NCBI GenBank assembly: GCA_024690425.1
Contig: JAILCT010000033.1
Location: 1-14,048 of the forward strand
DNA from: Lachnospiraceae bacterium
GTDB lineage: Bacteria; Bacillota_A; Clostridia; Lachnospirales; Lachnospiraceae
Length of the DNA: 14,048 nt
Direction of reading: 5' to 3'
In this document: positions 1 through 8,268 of the stretch, piece by piece
How the letters are laid out: every line of letters starts with the position of its first letter
How positions within the stretch are numbered: position 1 is the first letter of the stretch
Program-made: the position numbers and the translations under genes
The notes under the pieces: model-generated
Told to the model about the DNA's origin: nothing
The model's database searches: none
The model's input: the letters and a program-made list of their open reading frames with translations, nothing else

Positions 1-1458
1 GAGGCCAGAAGAAGGGCTGAAGAAGAACAGGCAAGGCGTGAGGCGGCCGAAGCCGAAGCCCGCAGGATGGAACTTGAAGTAGAAGAAAGAAAGCGCAGGG
101 CCGAAGAAGAGAGGCTGGCGCTTGAAGAGGAAGAAAGAGCATTAGCGGAAGGCAGGATAACCCGGCAGGCAGCCGCCAAGGCAGCACCGGCACCGGCGGG
201 GAAGGTTAAGAAACCCGCAGCTCCTAAGGATCCCGGTGCAGCGGGTAATAAGTCCAAGCTTCCCCTTTATATAGGGATCGCAGCTGCAGTGATAGCCGTG
301 ATAGTTATAGTAGCGGTAGTCCTCGGAGGCAAGGGCGGTTCCGGTTCAAGCGCAGCTGTTGCCGAGATGGACACGACCCAGTTAAATGATGAATTTAATA
401 CGGAATATGTAAGCAAGGAAGAAGGATTCGATCTTAAGTTTATGTATCCTGCCGGTATGTACACTGAGGTAACCGAGGAAAAGGGCGACGGAGAAGTGAC
501 GATCCATTTCGGCCCCCAGGGTATCGGCATGATAGATACGGATATAATCCTTACAGATTATAAGTGGCCGGACAGCGATACGATCATTATGGATCATGAT
601 CAGGCAGCATGTCCCCCCAATAAATTGCAGAAGGGATTTCAGGATAGGATAACCGCTAAGATCAAGGAGCTCATCCCTGATGCAGCCATAGCGGATGAAA
701 TATCGACGGATGTATCGGCTGATGATGCGACAAGGTATTCATACAAGTGCACTTTCACATCTGCTGAGAAGGGTAACGGAGCGGTATCCGCTTGGATCGC
801 GGTAAACAGCAAGGGCGAATGCAAACGTGCGATCGTATGCTGCAGGGATACAAGCGAAGATAAAGAAGCCTGCAAGAAGCTGTGCGATACATTTACCGAA
901 AAGTATGCAGGAGAATCCCTGATGGTTCCGGGCTTCAATCCGCCAAAGTCAACCGAGACGGACGGACAGCTTGAAGTCGAAGAGATGCACATGGGAGTCC
1001 TTGCTCCCAAGGATCAGTTTAAGAAGTATACCTTGTCGGATGAGCTTGCTCTGAATTATTCGATCTTTATGGACAAAAACGGTGCCAGTGTAATAGTTAA
1101 CCCCATTGAGACCGACATCGATCTGTCGGGAGACAACAATTACACAAGGGATCAGATCCATGGAATATTTGATGAAATGGCCGCTAAGGGTGTAAACAGC
1201 TATTTTACGGATCTGGACAGCAGGATGCTTCTTGATGAATCCTATGACAGCCGTGATACGACGGTTGATTACACGGGTAATTACAGGGATATGATCGGCG
1301 GCATTTCATATTGGGAGAGATACCGTATCGGTTATTGGACAGATGTAAGGACCCAGAAGCATTACTTCTATATCCTGATAACTCTTGTACCCGAGAAGAA
1401 CAGGGATGCATACCAGCAGATCTTCGACAGGTCTCTTGATATGCTCAAGGATATTTAA
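1..1458 (+). CDS. Membrane-anchored coiled-coil protein upstream of essC, copy 1 (5'-truncated by window edge)
   Basis: I do not recognise the family. The frame is open from base 1, so the ATG at 67 is internal and the gene starts outside the window. Base 1 aligns with residue 28 of the paralogue at 1521-3017, so about 27 codons are missing. The 485 visible residues begin with a Glu/Arg/Ala-rich, probably coiled-coil region, then an Ala/Pro/Lys-rich linker. One hydrophobic helix follows at about residues 88-109 (bases 262-328), then a domain of roughly 375 residues. Basic residues before the helix suggest a cytosolic N-terminus and an external C-terminus. Blocks shared with the paralogue include VPG-NPPK, MHMG---PKDQFKK and DMIGG-S-WE near the C-terminus. 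The topology resembles EssB/YukC, but I see no pseudokinase-like domain. The position before essC suggests a membrane component of the secretion machine; this is inference. Confidence 0.88.
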   Translation, partial: EARRRAEEEQARREAAEAEARRMELEVEERKRRAEEERLALEEEERALAEGRITRQAAAKAAPAPAGKVKKPAAPKDPGAAGNKSKLPLYIGIAAAVIAVIVIVAVVLGGKGGSGSSAAVAEMDTTQLNDEFNTEYVSKEEGFDLKFMYPAGMYTEVTEEKGDGEVTIHFGPQGIGMIDTDIILTDYKWPDSDTIIMDHDQAACPPNKLQKGFQDRITAKIKELIPDAAIADEISTDVSADDATRYSYKCTFTSAEKGNGAVSAWIAVNSKGECKRAIVCCRDTSEDKEACKKLCDTFTEKYAGESLMVPGFNPPKSTETDGQLEVEEMHMGVLAPKDQFKKYTLSDELALNYSIFMDKNGASVIVNPIETDIDLSGDNNYTRDQIHGIFDEMAAKGVNSYFTDLDSRMLLDESYDSRDTTVDYTGNYRDMIGGISYWERYRIGYWTDVRTQKHYFYILITLVPEKNRDAYQQIFDRSLDMLKDI

Positions 1459-1520
1459 AAAGAAACCAATTAGGTAACTATTAACAATATACTCAAATAT
1501 TAAACAGGGGGCAGTTTAAA

Positions 1521-3017
1521 ATGAGCGAAGAAAATTACAACAGCAACGAAGAAACCCAGGCACTGTTTGTGTCAACACAGAAGAAGAAACAGGCCGAGGA
1601 AGAAGCAAGGAAGAAGGCTGAGGCCGAGCAGGCAAGACGCGATGCAGCCGAGGCTGAAGTCCGCAGGATGGAACAGGAAGTAGAGGAAAGAAAGCGCAGG
1701 GCCGAAGAAGAGCGTCAGGCTCTTGAGGAGGCAGCAAGGGAAGCCGAAGCTGCAAACGCGAGCCAGGTCGATAAGCTTAAGGCTAAAGTCAATACCGCGG
1801 TCAACTCGATCGATACTGAAGCCATTAAGACAATGGCCAAGGAGAAGACGGTCCCGGTCGGAAAGTCAAAGGTTCCGCTTTTTGCAGCGATCGGTGCGGC
1901 TGTAGTCGTAGTCATACTCGTAGCGGTATTTGTTCTTAAGGGTAAGGGCGGCAGTAAAGCGGCCGATATTGACTACTCGACCCTGGAGTTTAATAAAGAA
2001 TATACGATAAGCAAGGAAGGAATAGAATCAAAATTCTTTTATCCGGAGGCTTTATACGATCAGGTCACCCCTGATGAGATAGATGAAGGGGCCAGGATCA
2101 CTTTGACTTCTGAGGCAGGTACGGCACCCGAGATGCAGGTCACCTATTCTCCTCAGGATCTGGAACAGGGCAAATTGGGCTTCATTTCGGCAAAGGATCT
2201 TCAGAAAGGCCTTACGGAAAACGCCCAGGCAGTCCTGAAGGATAATGAAACCATGAATATCATCGAGGAACAGACTACCGATATCACCTCCGACAATCCC
2301 GGAAAGTATTCTTACAGAAGCACATACAGCTACGGGGAAGGCATATTCGGAGCAGCAAGCTCATGGTTGGTTCTCAATGAAGACGGAAAAACGTTCGTTG
2401 TATCATGCTATGTGGAAGAACAAGCTGAGAACGCCGATAATGTGGCCAAGATAAGGGATCTCTTTGAAGCCAAGAATTCGGAAAATGCCTTAAAGGTTCC
2501 TGGTGAGAACCCGCCCAAGGAAGCCACAACGGACGGAAGACTTGAGATCGACGCCATGCATATGGGTATCGTAGTACCCAAGGATCAGTTTAAAAAGCTT
2601 GGCGAGATAGATGACGGGGTCGTGGCATGGTCTGATGATAACGGTGCCATGTTCATGGTTATGTATGATGATGCCGGTGATATTACATTTGATGACTACG
2701 GTGAGAACTTCGATGCATTTAATGAGGCCTTTAAACAGTCTGCCGAGATGAGCCTGAATGCTGTTCTTCCGAGTATAGAGAGCAGGATGTATCTGGGTGA
2801 CCTGCCGGCTCCCGAAAACAGAACCGGATATTTTGCGGAATATAAGGATATGATAGGCGGTCTTTCTTTCTGGGAAGGTTATCATGCAGGCATGTGGCAG
2901 GATACCAGAACAAAGCACTACTATTTCTATTCACTTATTGTTATGGCACCTGAGAAGAATATGGATATATATAAGCAGATGTACACAACAGCCTATGACA
3001 GAATGGAAGATATTTAA
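1521..3017 (+). CDS. Membrane-anchored coiled-coil protein upstream of essC, copy 2
   Basis: This is a full-length 498-residue paralogue of the preceding gene; I do not recognise its family. The ATG at 1521 follows a purine-rich AGGGGG site. Residues 1-27 are polar and contain ETQALF. Residues about 20-80 form a Glu/Lys/Arg/Ala-rich, probably coiled-coil stretch. A linker leads to one membrane helix at about residues 118-139 (bases 1872-1937), preceded by Lys residues, so the N-terminus is probably cytosolic. About 355 residues follow outside the membrane, perhaps as two similar halves, the second beginning near the MHMG block. There is no signal peptide, cell-wall anchor or catalytic motif that I can name. 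The coil is about 36/43 identical to copy 1, while the outer domain is much more diverged. It ends 14 nt before essC, so it is very likely cotranscribed with it and probably works with it. Confidence 0.92.
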   Translation: MSEENYNSNEETQALFVSTQKKKQAEEEARKKAEAEQARRDAAEAEVRRMEQEVEERKRRAEEERQALEEAAREAEAANASQVDKLKAKVNTAVNSIDTEAIKTMAKEKTVPVGKSKVPLFAAIGAAVVVVILVAVFVLKGKGGSKAADIDYSTLEFNKEYTISKEGIESKFFYPEALYDQVTPDEIDEGARITLTSEAGTAPEMQVTYSPQDLEQGKLGFISAKDLQKGLTENAQAVLKDNETMNIIEEQTTDITSDNPGKYSYRSTYSYGEGIFGAASSWLVLNEDGKTFVVSCYVEEQAENADNVAKIRDLFEAKNSENALKVPGENPPKEATTDGRLEIDAMHMGIVVPKDQFKKLGEIDDGVVAWSDDNGAMFMVMYDDAGDITFDDYGENFDAFNEAFKQSAEMSLNAVLPSIESRMYLGDLPAPENRTGYFAEYKDMIGGLSFWEGYHAGMWQDTRTKHYYFYSLIVMAPEKNMDIYKQMYTTAYDRMEDI

Positions 3018-3031
3018 AAAGGAGAAAAAAT

Positions 3032-6000
3032 ATGAGCTATTTACTTACAGCCGTTTTTGAGAACGGATTTTGTGAACTGTATCTTCCCAGCGTGGACAAC
3101 AAGAAGGTCCCGTTGGAGATCAAGCCTTACATAAGCGGCAGGGATGATGACATCATCCTTCCCGTGGAAGTATGGGACGGTGTATGGACCATGTCCGGTC
3201 AGGGTCAGTTCGTTATCCTGCAGAACGAGAAGCCCATCGATTCCGTCACCTTCAGCCAGGGCGTGTTCGTTAACTGCGAATTCCCCGACGGCCAGGTATT
3301 TTCAATAACAGTAAAGGAGATCGGTGAAGGGGATACCAATTTTAAGAAGTATCTCTTGGGTTCCGGTACCAAGAAGATAACCATCGGTAAGGACGGATCC
3401 AATACCATCTGCTACGCCAACAAGTTCGTATCACCCAAGCATGCCGAGATAAGCATGTCGGGCGACGGGGCTGTGATAAAGGATCTCGGTTCCATGAACG
3501 GAACCTTCGTTAACGGAAGGATGATCCAGGGAGAGCAGGCTCTTTCTTTCGGAGATACCATTTATGTTATAGGACTTAAGATAGTATATCTCGGCAATTC
3601 ACTCGCAGTGAACAATCCGGATGACAACTGCAAGATAAGCAATCTTAAGGAGATAGTCATCACTTCTTCGGGAGCAGGTGAAGAAGAGGAAGCAGAGACT
3701 GAAGAGGAGACCTATTTCCTCCGTACTCCCAGGAAGCTTGAGCTGCTTGACACGGAGAAGTTTACCTTGGAGAAGTGTCCTCCCAAGCAGGAATACGAGA
3801 AGCAGCCCATGAAGTTTACGGTGGGACCGGCATTTACAATGATCATCCCCATGGCTCTTGGTGCAGCTCTTTCGGGCGGAGAAGGCTTCGGCGGTTTATT
3901 CATGGGTCTTGGCGCAGCAGGTATCGGTGCTTTCTGGGCCATAACCTCCAATAAGTATGAGGAAGCCAAGTATCTTAAGACCGAGAAGGACCGTGTCGAG
4001 AATTACGAAGCATATGCAGTTAAGATGATGAGCACCATCAAGGACAAGATGCAGTACAATGCAGGCGTTCTTGAGAGAAAGTACCCTTCAGCCCAAGAAG
4101 CGGCCGAGCTTGGTATCAAGGCTCTTCCCGGACTCTGGAGCAAGAGCTCCGTTCACGAGGACTTCCTTGATGTGCGTCTCGGTAAGGGTGACATCCCTTC
4201 ATTCAATGAGATAGAGATACCCAAGGAGCAGCTCATGCAGGAGCATGATCCCCTTAACAATAAGACATCCGAGATCAAGCTTGCGATGTCGATGCTTAAG
4301 GATGTTCCCGTATCGATCTCGCTTTACGATAACCGCTTTGTCGGTATCCTCTCATCTGACAGGAACAAGGCCCTTAACCTTGCAAGAGTCGTAACGACCC
4401 AGATCGCAAGTGCCCATCCCTATACAGATGTCAGGATGTGTGTGATCTTCCCCATGAAGGAGAGGGATGACTGGAGTTATATGAGGTTCCTTCCCCATGT
4501 ATGGGCACCCGACGGCAAGCTCCGTCTCATGTGTTGTGATAAGAACAGCGTCGGTGATGTAATGTACTTCTTATCGGGCGTTATCCGTGACCGTATGGAC
4601 AAGAACGGAAAGTACGCCGGGGAAGATGATAAGGATAAGAAGGTACTTCCTCATTACGTATTTGTTATAGCGGATTATTCGCTTATCGAAGAAGAAGCGA
4701 TATCCAAGTATCTGTTGAATCCTTCGGAGGATATGGGTATATCCGTTGTTATGCTTGCAGACTCTGCCGACAAGCTTCCGAGCAGCTGCAACGCCATCAT
4801 TACAGATGACGGGGAAGTGCATAACTTCCTCTCAACGGTAAATGCATTTCCCGAAAGGGACAATGTTACCTTTGATAATCTGTCGCCCCGGATGGCAGAA
4901 AGCTTCGCAAGGTCCCTGTCGGGAATCCATCTTCGCGAAATGGGTGTGTCTGCAGGCATACCGGATATGCTTACTTTCCTTGATATGTATAAAACATCCA
5001 GGGTCGAGGATCTCGACATCTATCACAGGTGGCTTGAGAACCGTACCTATGAATCCATGAGGGCAATGGTCGGCTACAAGTCAGGCAACCAGCCCCTCTA
5101 CCTTGATATCCATGAGAAGTATCACGGACCTCACGGTCTTGTTGCAGGTACTACAGGTTCAGGTAAGTCTGAGACCCTGCAGTCCTACATACTTTCACTT
5201 GCAATAAATTATCATCCGGATGAAGTGGCCTTTATCCTTATCGATTATAAGGGCGGCGGAATGGCCCAGTCTTTCGAAGGCCTTCCTCATGTATCCGGTG
5301 TTATCACCAACCTTGGCGGCAATGCAACAAACAGGGCCCTGCTGTCAATAAACGCTGAGATCAAGCACAGGCAGAAACTCTTTAATGACTTTAAGGTTAA
5401 GCACATCGATGCTTATATCGAGCTCTACCGTTCGGGAGTTGCCACAGAGCCCATGCCTCACCTTCTTATAATCGCCGACGAGTTTGCCGAGCTTAAGAAG
5501 GAGCAGCCTGAGTTCGTAAGGTCTCTTGTATCCGCAGCCCGTGTAGGACGTTCACTCGGTGTTAACCTTATCCTTGCAACCCAGAAGCCTTCGGGCGTTG
5601 TGGATGATGAGATCTGGTCAAACACAAGGTTCCGTCTCTGCCTGCGTGTTGCCGATAAGTCGGATTCAAACGAGATGATCAAGAGGCCCGATGCGGCTTA
5701 CATCACGGGTACCGGCCGCGGTTACTTCCAGGTAGGTAGTGATGAAATCTTTGAGGAGTTCCAGTCCGGCTGGTCGGGAGCGGCTTATGAGCCCGAGATC
5801 GCCTTCTCCGATGAGAAGAACGCCAAAGTCGAGCTTATCAATCTTATAGGTAAGAACGCAGTTCCCAAGAAGAAGGATAAGAACAAGAAGTCCGATAATA
5901 TCCAGAAGGTTACCCAGCTTGACGCCATCGTTAAGTATGCGGCCAAGATCGCTGAGGAACATGATATAGCATCGGTACGTCAGATATGGCTTCCTGCCCT

Positions 6001-7621
6001 TAAGAACAGGATCTATCTTGAAGAGCTTAACGCCGAAAAGGCTGAAGGCTATTCACTGCGCATGCCTGTCGGCCTTGCCGATAATCCGGAGATCCAGAGC
6101 CAGTATCCCGCATACGTTGACTTCTTATCGGACGGCAACCTTCTTATATGCGGTCCTTCCGGATCGGGTAAGACAACCCTCTTACAGACCATCCTTTACG
6201 GTGCTGTAACAGGTTACAAGCCTTCCGAGATAAACGCTTACATACTTGACTTCTCATCACGCACCATGACGGTATTTGCTTCAATGCCTCATATCGGAAG
6301 CGTATGCTTCGACGGTGATGATGACAAGCTTAACGATACCTTCGAGTTCTTCACGAACGAGCTTTCCGAGAGGAAGAAGAAGTTCGCCGGAATGGGTATC
6401 GGATCCTTCAAGGAATACGTGCAGTTCAACAATGACTGTCCCGCACTTTTCCTTGTTATCGATAACTTTACCGCCTTCTATGAAGGCTACGACAAGTTCG
6501 ATGATGATCTTGCAGTCATCACAAGAGAGGGCGTAAGCTACGGTATCTACACGATCGTAACTTCCAATAACTCAGGCGATCTTCGCAGCCGCTTAAGGCA
6601 GAACTTCAGCACCGGTATCGCCCTTCAGATGCCTGACCGTTTCGAGTACGAGGCAGTTACGGGTGAGCGCACCGAGATCATACCTGAAGGCAAGACACCC
6701 GGCCGCGGTCTTATCAAGGCACCGGCAAGCGTTGAGTTCCAGGTAGCCCTTCCCGTCAGGGAGAAGGACGGTCTCTCACAGGCCCAGTCCATCAAGAAGG
6801 CACTCGGTTCGGTATCGGTTGACAGGTCCTTAAAGGGCGCCAAGAAGCCCGGCCAGACGATAGATACCTTAAGCATCAAGGAGATCTTAGAGGAGTCAAA
6901 GTCACTCGCCCCCAACGTATATGCGGTAGGTAAGTCAATAGACGGCGAGACCACACTTACGCTTGATATGGACGATGAGTACTGCGTAAGTATCGTGGGC
7001 CTTGGCAAGACAGGTAAGACCAATCTCCTTAAGGCTATCGCATTGGAAGCTAAGGACAAGGGCGATGAGGTCATCATCTTCGATGGCAAGAATGCGGAGC
7101 TGAGTGATTTTGCAAAATCAAATAAGTTCAAGAAATATATAACAGACGCGGAAGGTCTCTTTAATGCAATGCAGGATGAGATCGTTGAAACCTTCGGTGA
7201 GCGCAACGGCATCGTGAATGATGCAAGGGATAACGGCAAGTCGGTCGTTGAGGCCCTTAAGGATAAGAAGAGGATCATGATCCTCATTAATGATTACGCT
7301 TACTTCATCGAGACCGTTTACTCGGAAGAGTTCGACATGAGCGGCTTCTTCGAGACGGCTCTTGAGAAGGGAAGGGATCACAAGATCCATTTCATCGCGG
7401 CAATGACGAGCGATGATGTATCCGACAGCGCAAGGTATCAGGCATCACGTCAGTTCACGTCAATGAATGCGGGCGTAAACTTGGGCGGTATGTTTGACCA
7501 GCAGAATGTCCTTCACTGGCAGATGTCATCGGCGGATGCGGTAAGGCAGCTTCCGGCAGGCTTCGGATATGCACTTTCCGAGGACGGAGTACCGGTAAGG
7601 ATGCTGACACCGCTTGTATAG
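3032..7621 (+). CDS. essC: EssC/YukBA-type type VII secretion ATPase (FHA region plus three FtsK/SpoIIIE modules)
   Basis: This is the membrane motor of a Firmicutes type VII secretion system, which binds and exports WXG100 proteins. At 1529 residues it is close to the roughly 1480-1500 of known EssC proteins. Residues 1-95 look like a degenerate FHA-type domain. Residues about 105-185 are a better FHA domain with GKDGSNT (119-125), SPKHAE (134-139) and GSMNGTFVNG (153-162). Two membrane helices lie at about 264-305. Module 1 has Walker A GTTGSGKS (706-713) and Walker B ending D816-E817. Module 2 has GPSGSGKT (1041-1048) and D1144-N1145. Module 3 has GLGKTGKT (1323-1330) and N1420-D1421. Only module 1 keeps the D-E pair, as expected if modules 2 and 3 are mainly for binding. 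The ATG at 3032 has AGGAGA upstream. The paralogous membrane proteins precede it and the EsaB-like and WXG100 genes follow. Confidence 0.96.
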   Translation: MSYLLTAVFENGFCELYLPSVDNKKVPLEIKPYISGRDDDIILPVEVWDGVWTMSGQGQFVILQNEKPIDSVTFSQGVFVNCEFPDGQVFSITVKEIGEGDTNFKKYLLGSGTKKITIGKDGSNTICYANKFVSPKHAEISMSGDGAVIKDLGSMNGTFVNGRMIQGEQALSFGDTIYVIGLKIVYLGNSLAVNNPDDNCKISNLKEIVITSSGAGEEEEAETEEETYFLRTPRKLELLDTEKFTLEKCPPKQEYEKQPMKFTVGPAFTMIIPMALGAALSGGEGFGGLFMGLGAAGIGAFWAITSNKYEEAKYLKTEKDRVENYEAYAVKMMSTIKDKMQYNAGVLERKYPSAQEAAELGIKALPGLWSKSSVHEDFLDVRLGKGDIPSFNEIEIPKEQLMQEHDPLNNKTSEIKLAMSMLKDVPVSISLYDNRFVGILSSDRNKALNLARVVTTQIASAHPYTDVRMCVIFPMKERDDWSYMRFLPHVWAPDGKLRLMCCDKNSVGDVMYFLSGVIRDRMDKNGKYAGEDDKDKKVLPHYVFVIADYSLIEEEAISKYLLNPSEDMGISVVMLADSADKLPSSCNAIITDDGEVHNFLSTVNAFPERDNVTFDNLSPRMAESFARSLSGIHLREMGVSAGIPDMLTFLDMYKTSRVEDLDIYHRWLENRTYESMRAMVGYKSGNQPLYLDIHEKYHGPHGLVAGTTGSGKSETLQSYILSLAINYHPDEVAFILIDYKGGGMAQSFEGLPHVSGVITNLGGNATNRALLSINAEIKHRQKLFNDFKVKHIDAYIELYRSGVATEPMPHLLIIADEFAELKKEQPEFVRSLVSAARVGRSLGVNLILATQKPSGVVDDEIWSNTRFRLCLRVADKSDSNEMIKRPDAAYITGTGRGYFQVGSDEIFEEFQSGWSGAAYEPEIAFSDEKNAKVELINLIGKNAVPKKKDKNKKSDNIQKVTQLDAIVKYAAKIAEEHDIASVRQIWLPALKNRIYLEELNAEKAEGYSLRMPVGLADNPEIQSQYPAYVDFLSDGNLLICGPSGSGKTTLLQTILYGAVTGYKPSEINAYILDFSSRTMTVFASMPHIGSVCFDGDDDKLNDTFEFFTNELSERKKKFAGMGIGSFKEYVQFNNDCPALFLVIDNFTAFYEGYDKFDDDLAVITREGVSYGIYTIVTSNNSGDLRSRLRQNFSTGIALQMPDRFEYEAVTGERTEIIPEGKTPGRGLIKAPASVEFQVALPVREKDGLSQAQSIKKALGSVSVDRSLKGAKKPGQTIDTLSIKEILEESKSLAPNVYAVGKSIDGETTLTLDMDDEYCVSIVGLGKTGKTNLLKAIALEAKDKGDEVIIFDGKNAELSDFAKSNKFKKYITDAEGLFNAMQDEIVETFGERNGIVNDARDNGKSVVEALKDKKRIMILINDYAYFIETVYSEEFDMSGFFETALEKGRDHKIHFIAAMTSDDVSDSARYQASRQFTSMNAGVNLGGMFDQQNVLHWQMSSADAVRQLPAGFGYALSEDGVPVRMLTPLV

Positions 7622-7627
7622 TCGATC

Positions 7628-7662
7628 GTCATTAAGGGCGGAGCGTAGCGAAGTGAAGAATC
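7628..7662 (+). repeat. Possible dispersed repeat between essC and the esaB-like gene
   Basis: The 60-nt gap after essC holds GTCATT followed by a G/A-rich stretch ending GAGCGTAGCGAAGTGAAGAA-TC. This reads as pentamers (GAGCG, TAGCG, AAGTG, AAGAA). From memory it resembles the GTCATTCTGAGCGAAGCGAAGAATC class of dispersed intergenic repeats seen in unrelated bacteria. It encodes nothing obvious and ends just before the AGGAGG of the next gene. Only one copy is in this window, so calling it a repeat rests on resemblance alone. Confidence 0.4.
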
Positions 7663-7681
7663 ATAATTAGGAGGATAGATC

Positions 7682-7936
7682 ATGAGTAAGATATTCTTAG
7701 AGACCAAGGTTCCGGGTATAGCCAAAACCTACGAGTTTTCGGCTGATTCCGTTATGACGGTCGGGACCGTTAAGAGAGCAATGATAGAGCAGATAAGCGC
7801 CGTAGAGAACATGACGGTATTTCCGGATCCCGATAAGGTACTGGTGTGCAGTATCGATATGAACGGACTTTTACAGGACAGCGAGACACTTGGAAACATC
7901 GGAGTTAAGAGCGGCGGACAGATAATGCTTATCTAA
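7682..7936 (+). CDS. esaB: EsaB/YukD-like small ubiquitin-fold protein
   Basis: This 84-residue cytosolic protein has the size and pattern of the EsaB/YukD family (about 80 residues), small beta-grasp proteins that are standard partners of EssC-type secretion systems. The visible pattern is a beta strand (residues 3-8), a second strand, a helix of about residues 26-42 (TVGTVKRAM...), then strands. It ends with an LGN-GVKSGGQIMLI tail, typical of ubiquitin-fold proteins in which an L-x-x-x-G-x-x-x-G-x-x-hydrophobic segment closes the sheet. There is no terminal di-glycine, so conjugation is not expected. The start at 7682 has a strong AGGAGG site. It lies between essC and the WXG100 cluster, with a 14-nt gap to the next gene. 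The family assignment rests on size, fold pattern and context, not on strong signature residues. Confidence 0.85.
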   Translation: MSKIFLETKVPGIAKTYEFSADSVMTVGTVKRAMIEQISAVENMTVFPDPDKVLVCSIDMNGLLQDSETLGNIGVKSGGQIMLI

Positions 7937-7950
7937 AGCGGAGGTGGAAA

Positions 7951-8253
7951 ATGGCTGATATGACTAATGTCGATGCCGCCAAGCTTCGTCAGTCGGCATC
8001 AAGGATCGGAAATCTCGCCAGCGAGTTATCCGGTAATGTAAACAAGATAAACGAAACGCTGAACAACTTATCCAAGAGCTGGGTATCGGAGGCTGCGACC
8101 AAGTTTTTACAGAACTGGCGCACCGACGAAGAGGCTCTTAAGGAGATGGTGGATCAGTATAACGAAGTAGCGGATCTGATGACTGAGCTTGCATCTGACT
8201 TTGACGCTTCCGAAAACGAAGTTGAAGGCATGGTCGGCAAGCTGAAGATCTGA
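7951..8253 (+). CDS. WXG100-family protein 1 (WVS variant of the WXG turn)
   Basis: This 100-residue protein has no signal peptide and is predicted to be two helices joined by a short turn, the WXG100 (EsxA-like) hairpin. The turn carries W44-V45-S46 in place of Trp-x-Gly, so the Gly is replaced by Ser. The rest of the hairpin looks normal: hydrophobic heptads on both sides and A-T-K-F after the turn. The C-terminal helix has YNEVAD, which does not fit the YxxxD/E export motif. The start at 7951 has GGAGGTGG upstream and lies 14 nt after the EsaB-like gene. It is the first of five WXG100-size genes and probably either a secreted substrate or a partner in a heterodimer with one of the others; which one cannot be told here. 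Confidence 0.88.
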   Translation: MADMTNVDAAKLRQSASRIGNLASELSGNVNKINETLNNLSKSWVSEAATKFLQNWRTDEEALKEMVDQYNEVADLMTELASDFDASENEVEGMVGKLKI

Positions 8254-8268
8254 TAAGAAGGAGGCAGT

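Noticed and set aside
67..1458. ATG at 67 as the true start of the first gene
   Set aside because: The same frame is open from base 1 and encodes residues matching the paralogue's coiled coil, so the start lies outside the window.
1459..1520. Internal promoter before the second paralogue
   Set aside because: An AT-rich TATACT-like box is present, but nothing resembling a -35 box lies at the right distance.
6625..7287. 220-codon open frame on the minus strand inside essC
   Set aside because: It is antisense to conserved ATPase sequence, Ser/Leu-rich like a frame shadow, and has no supporting ribosome binding site or family resemblance.
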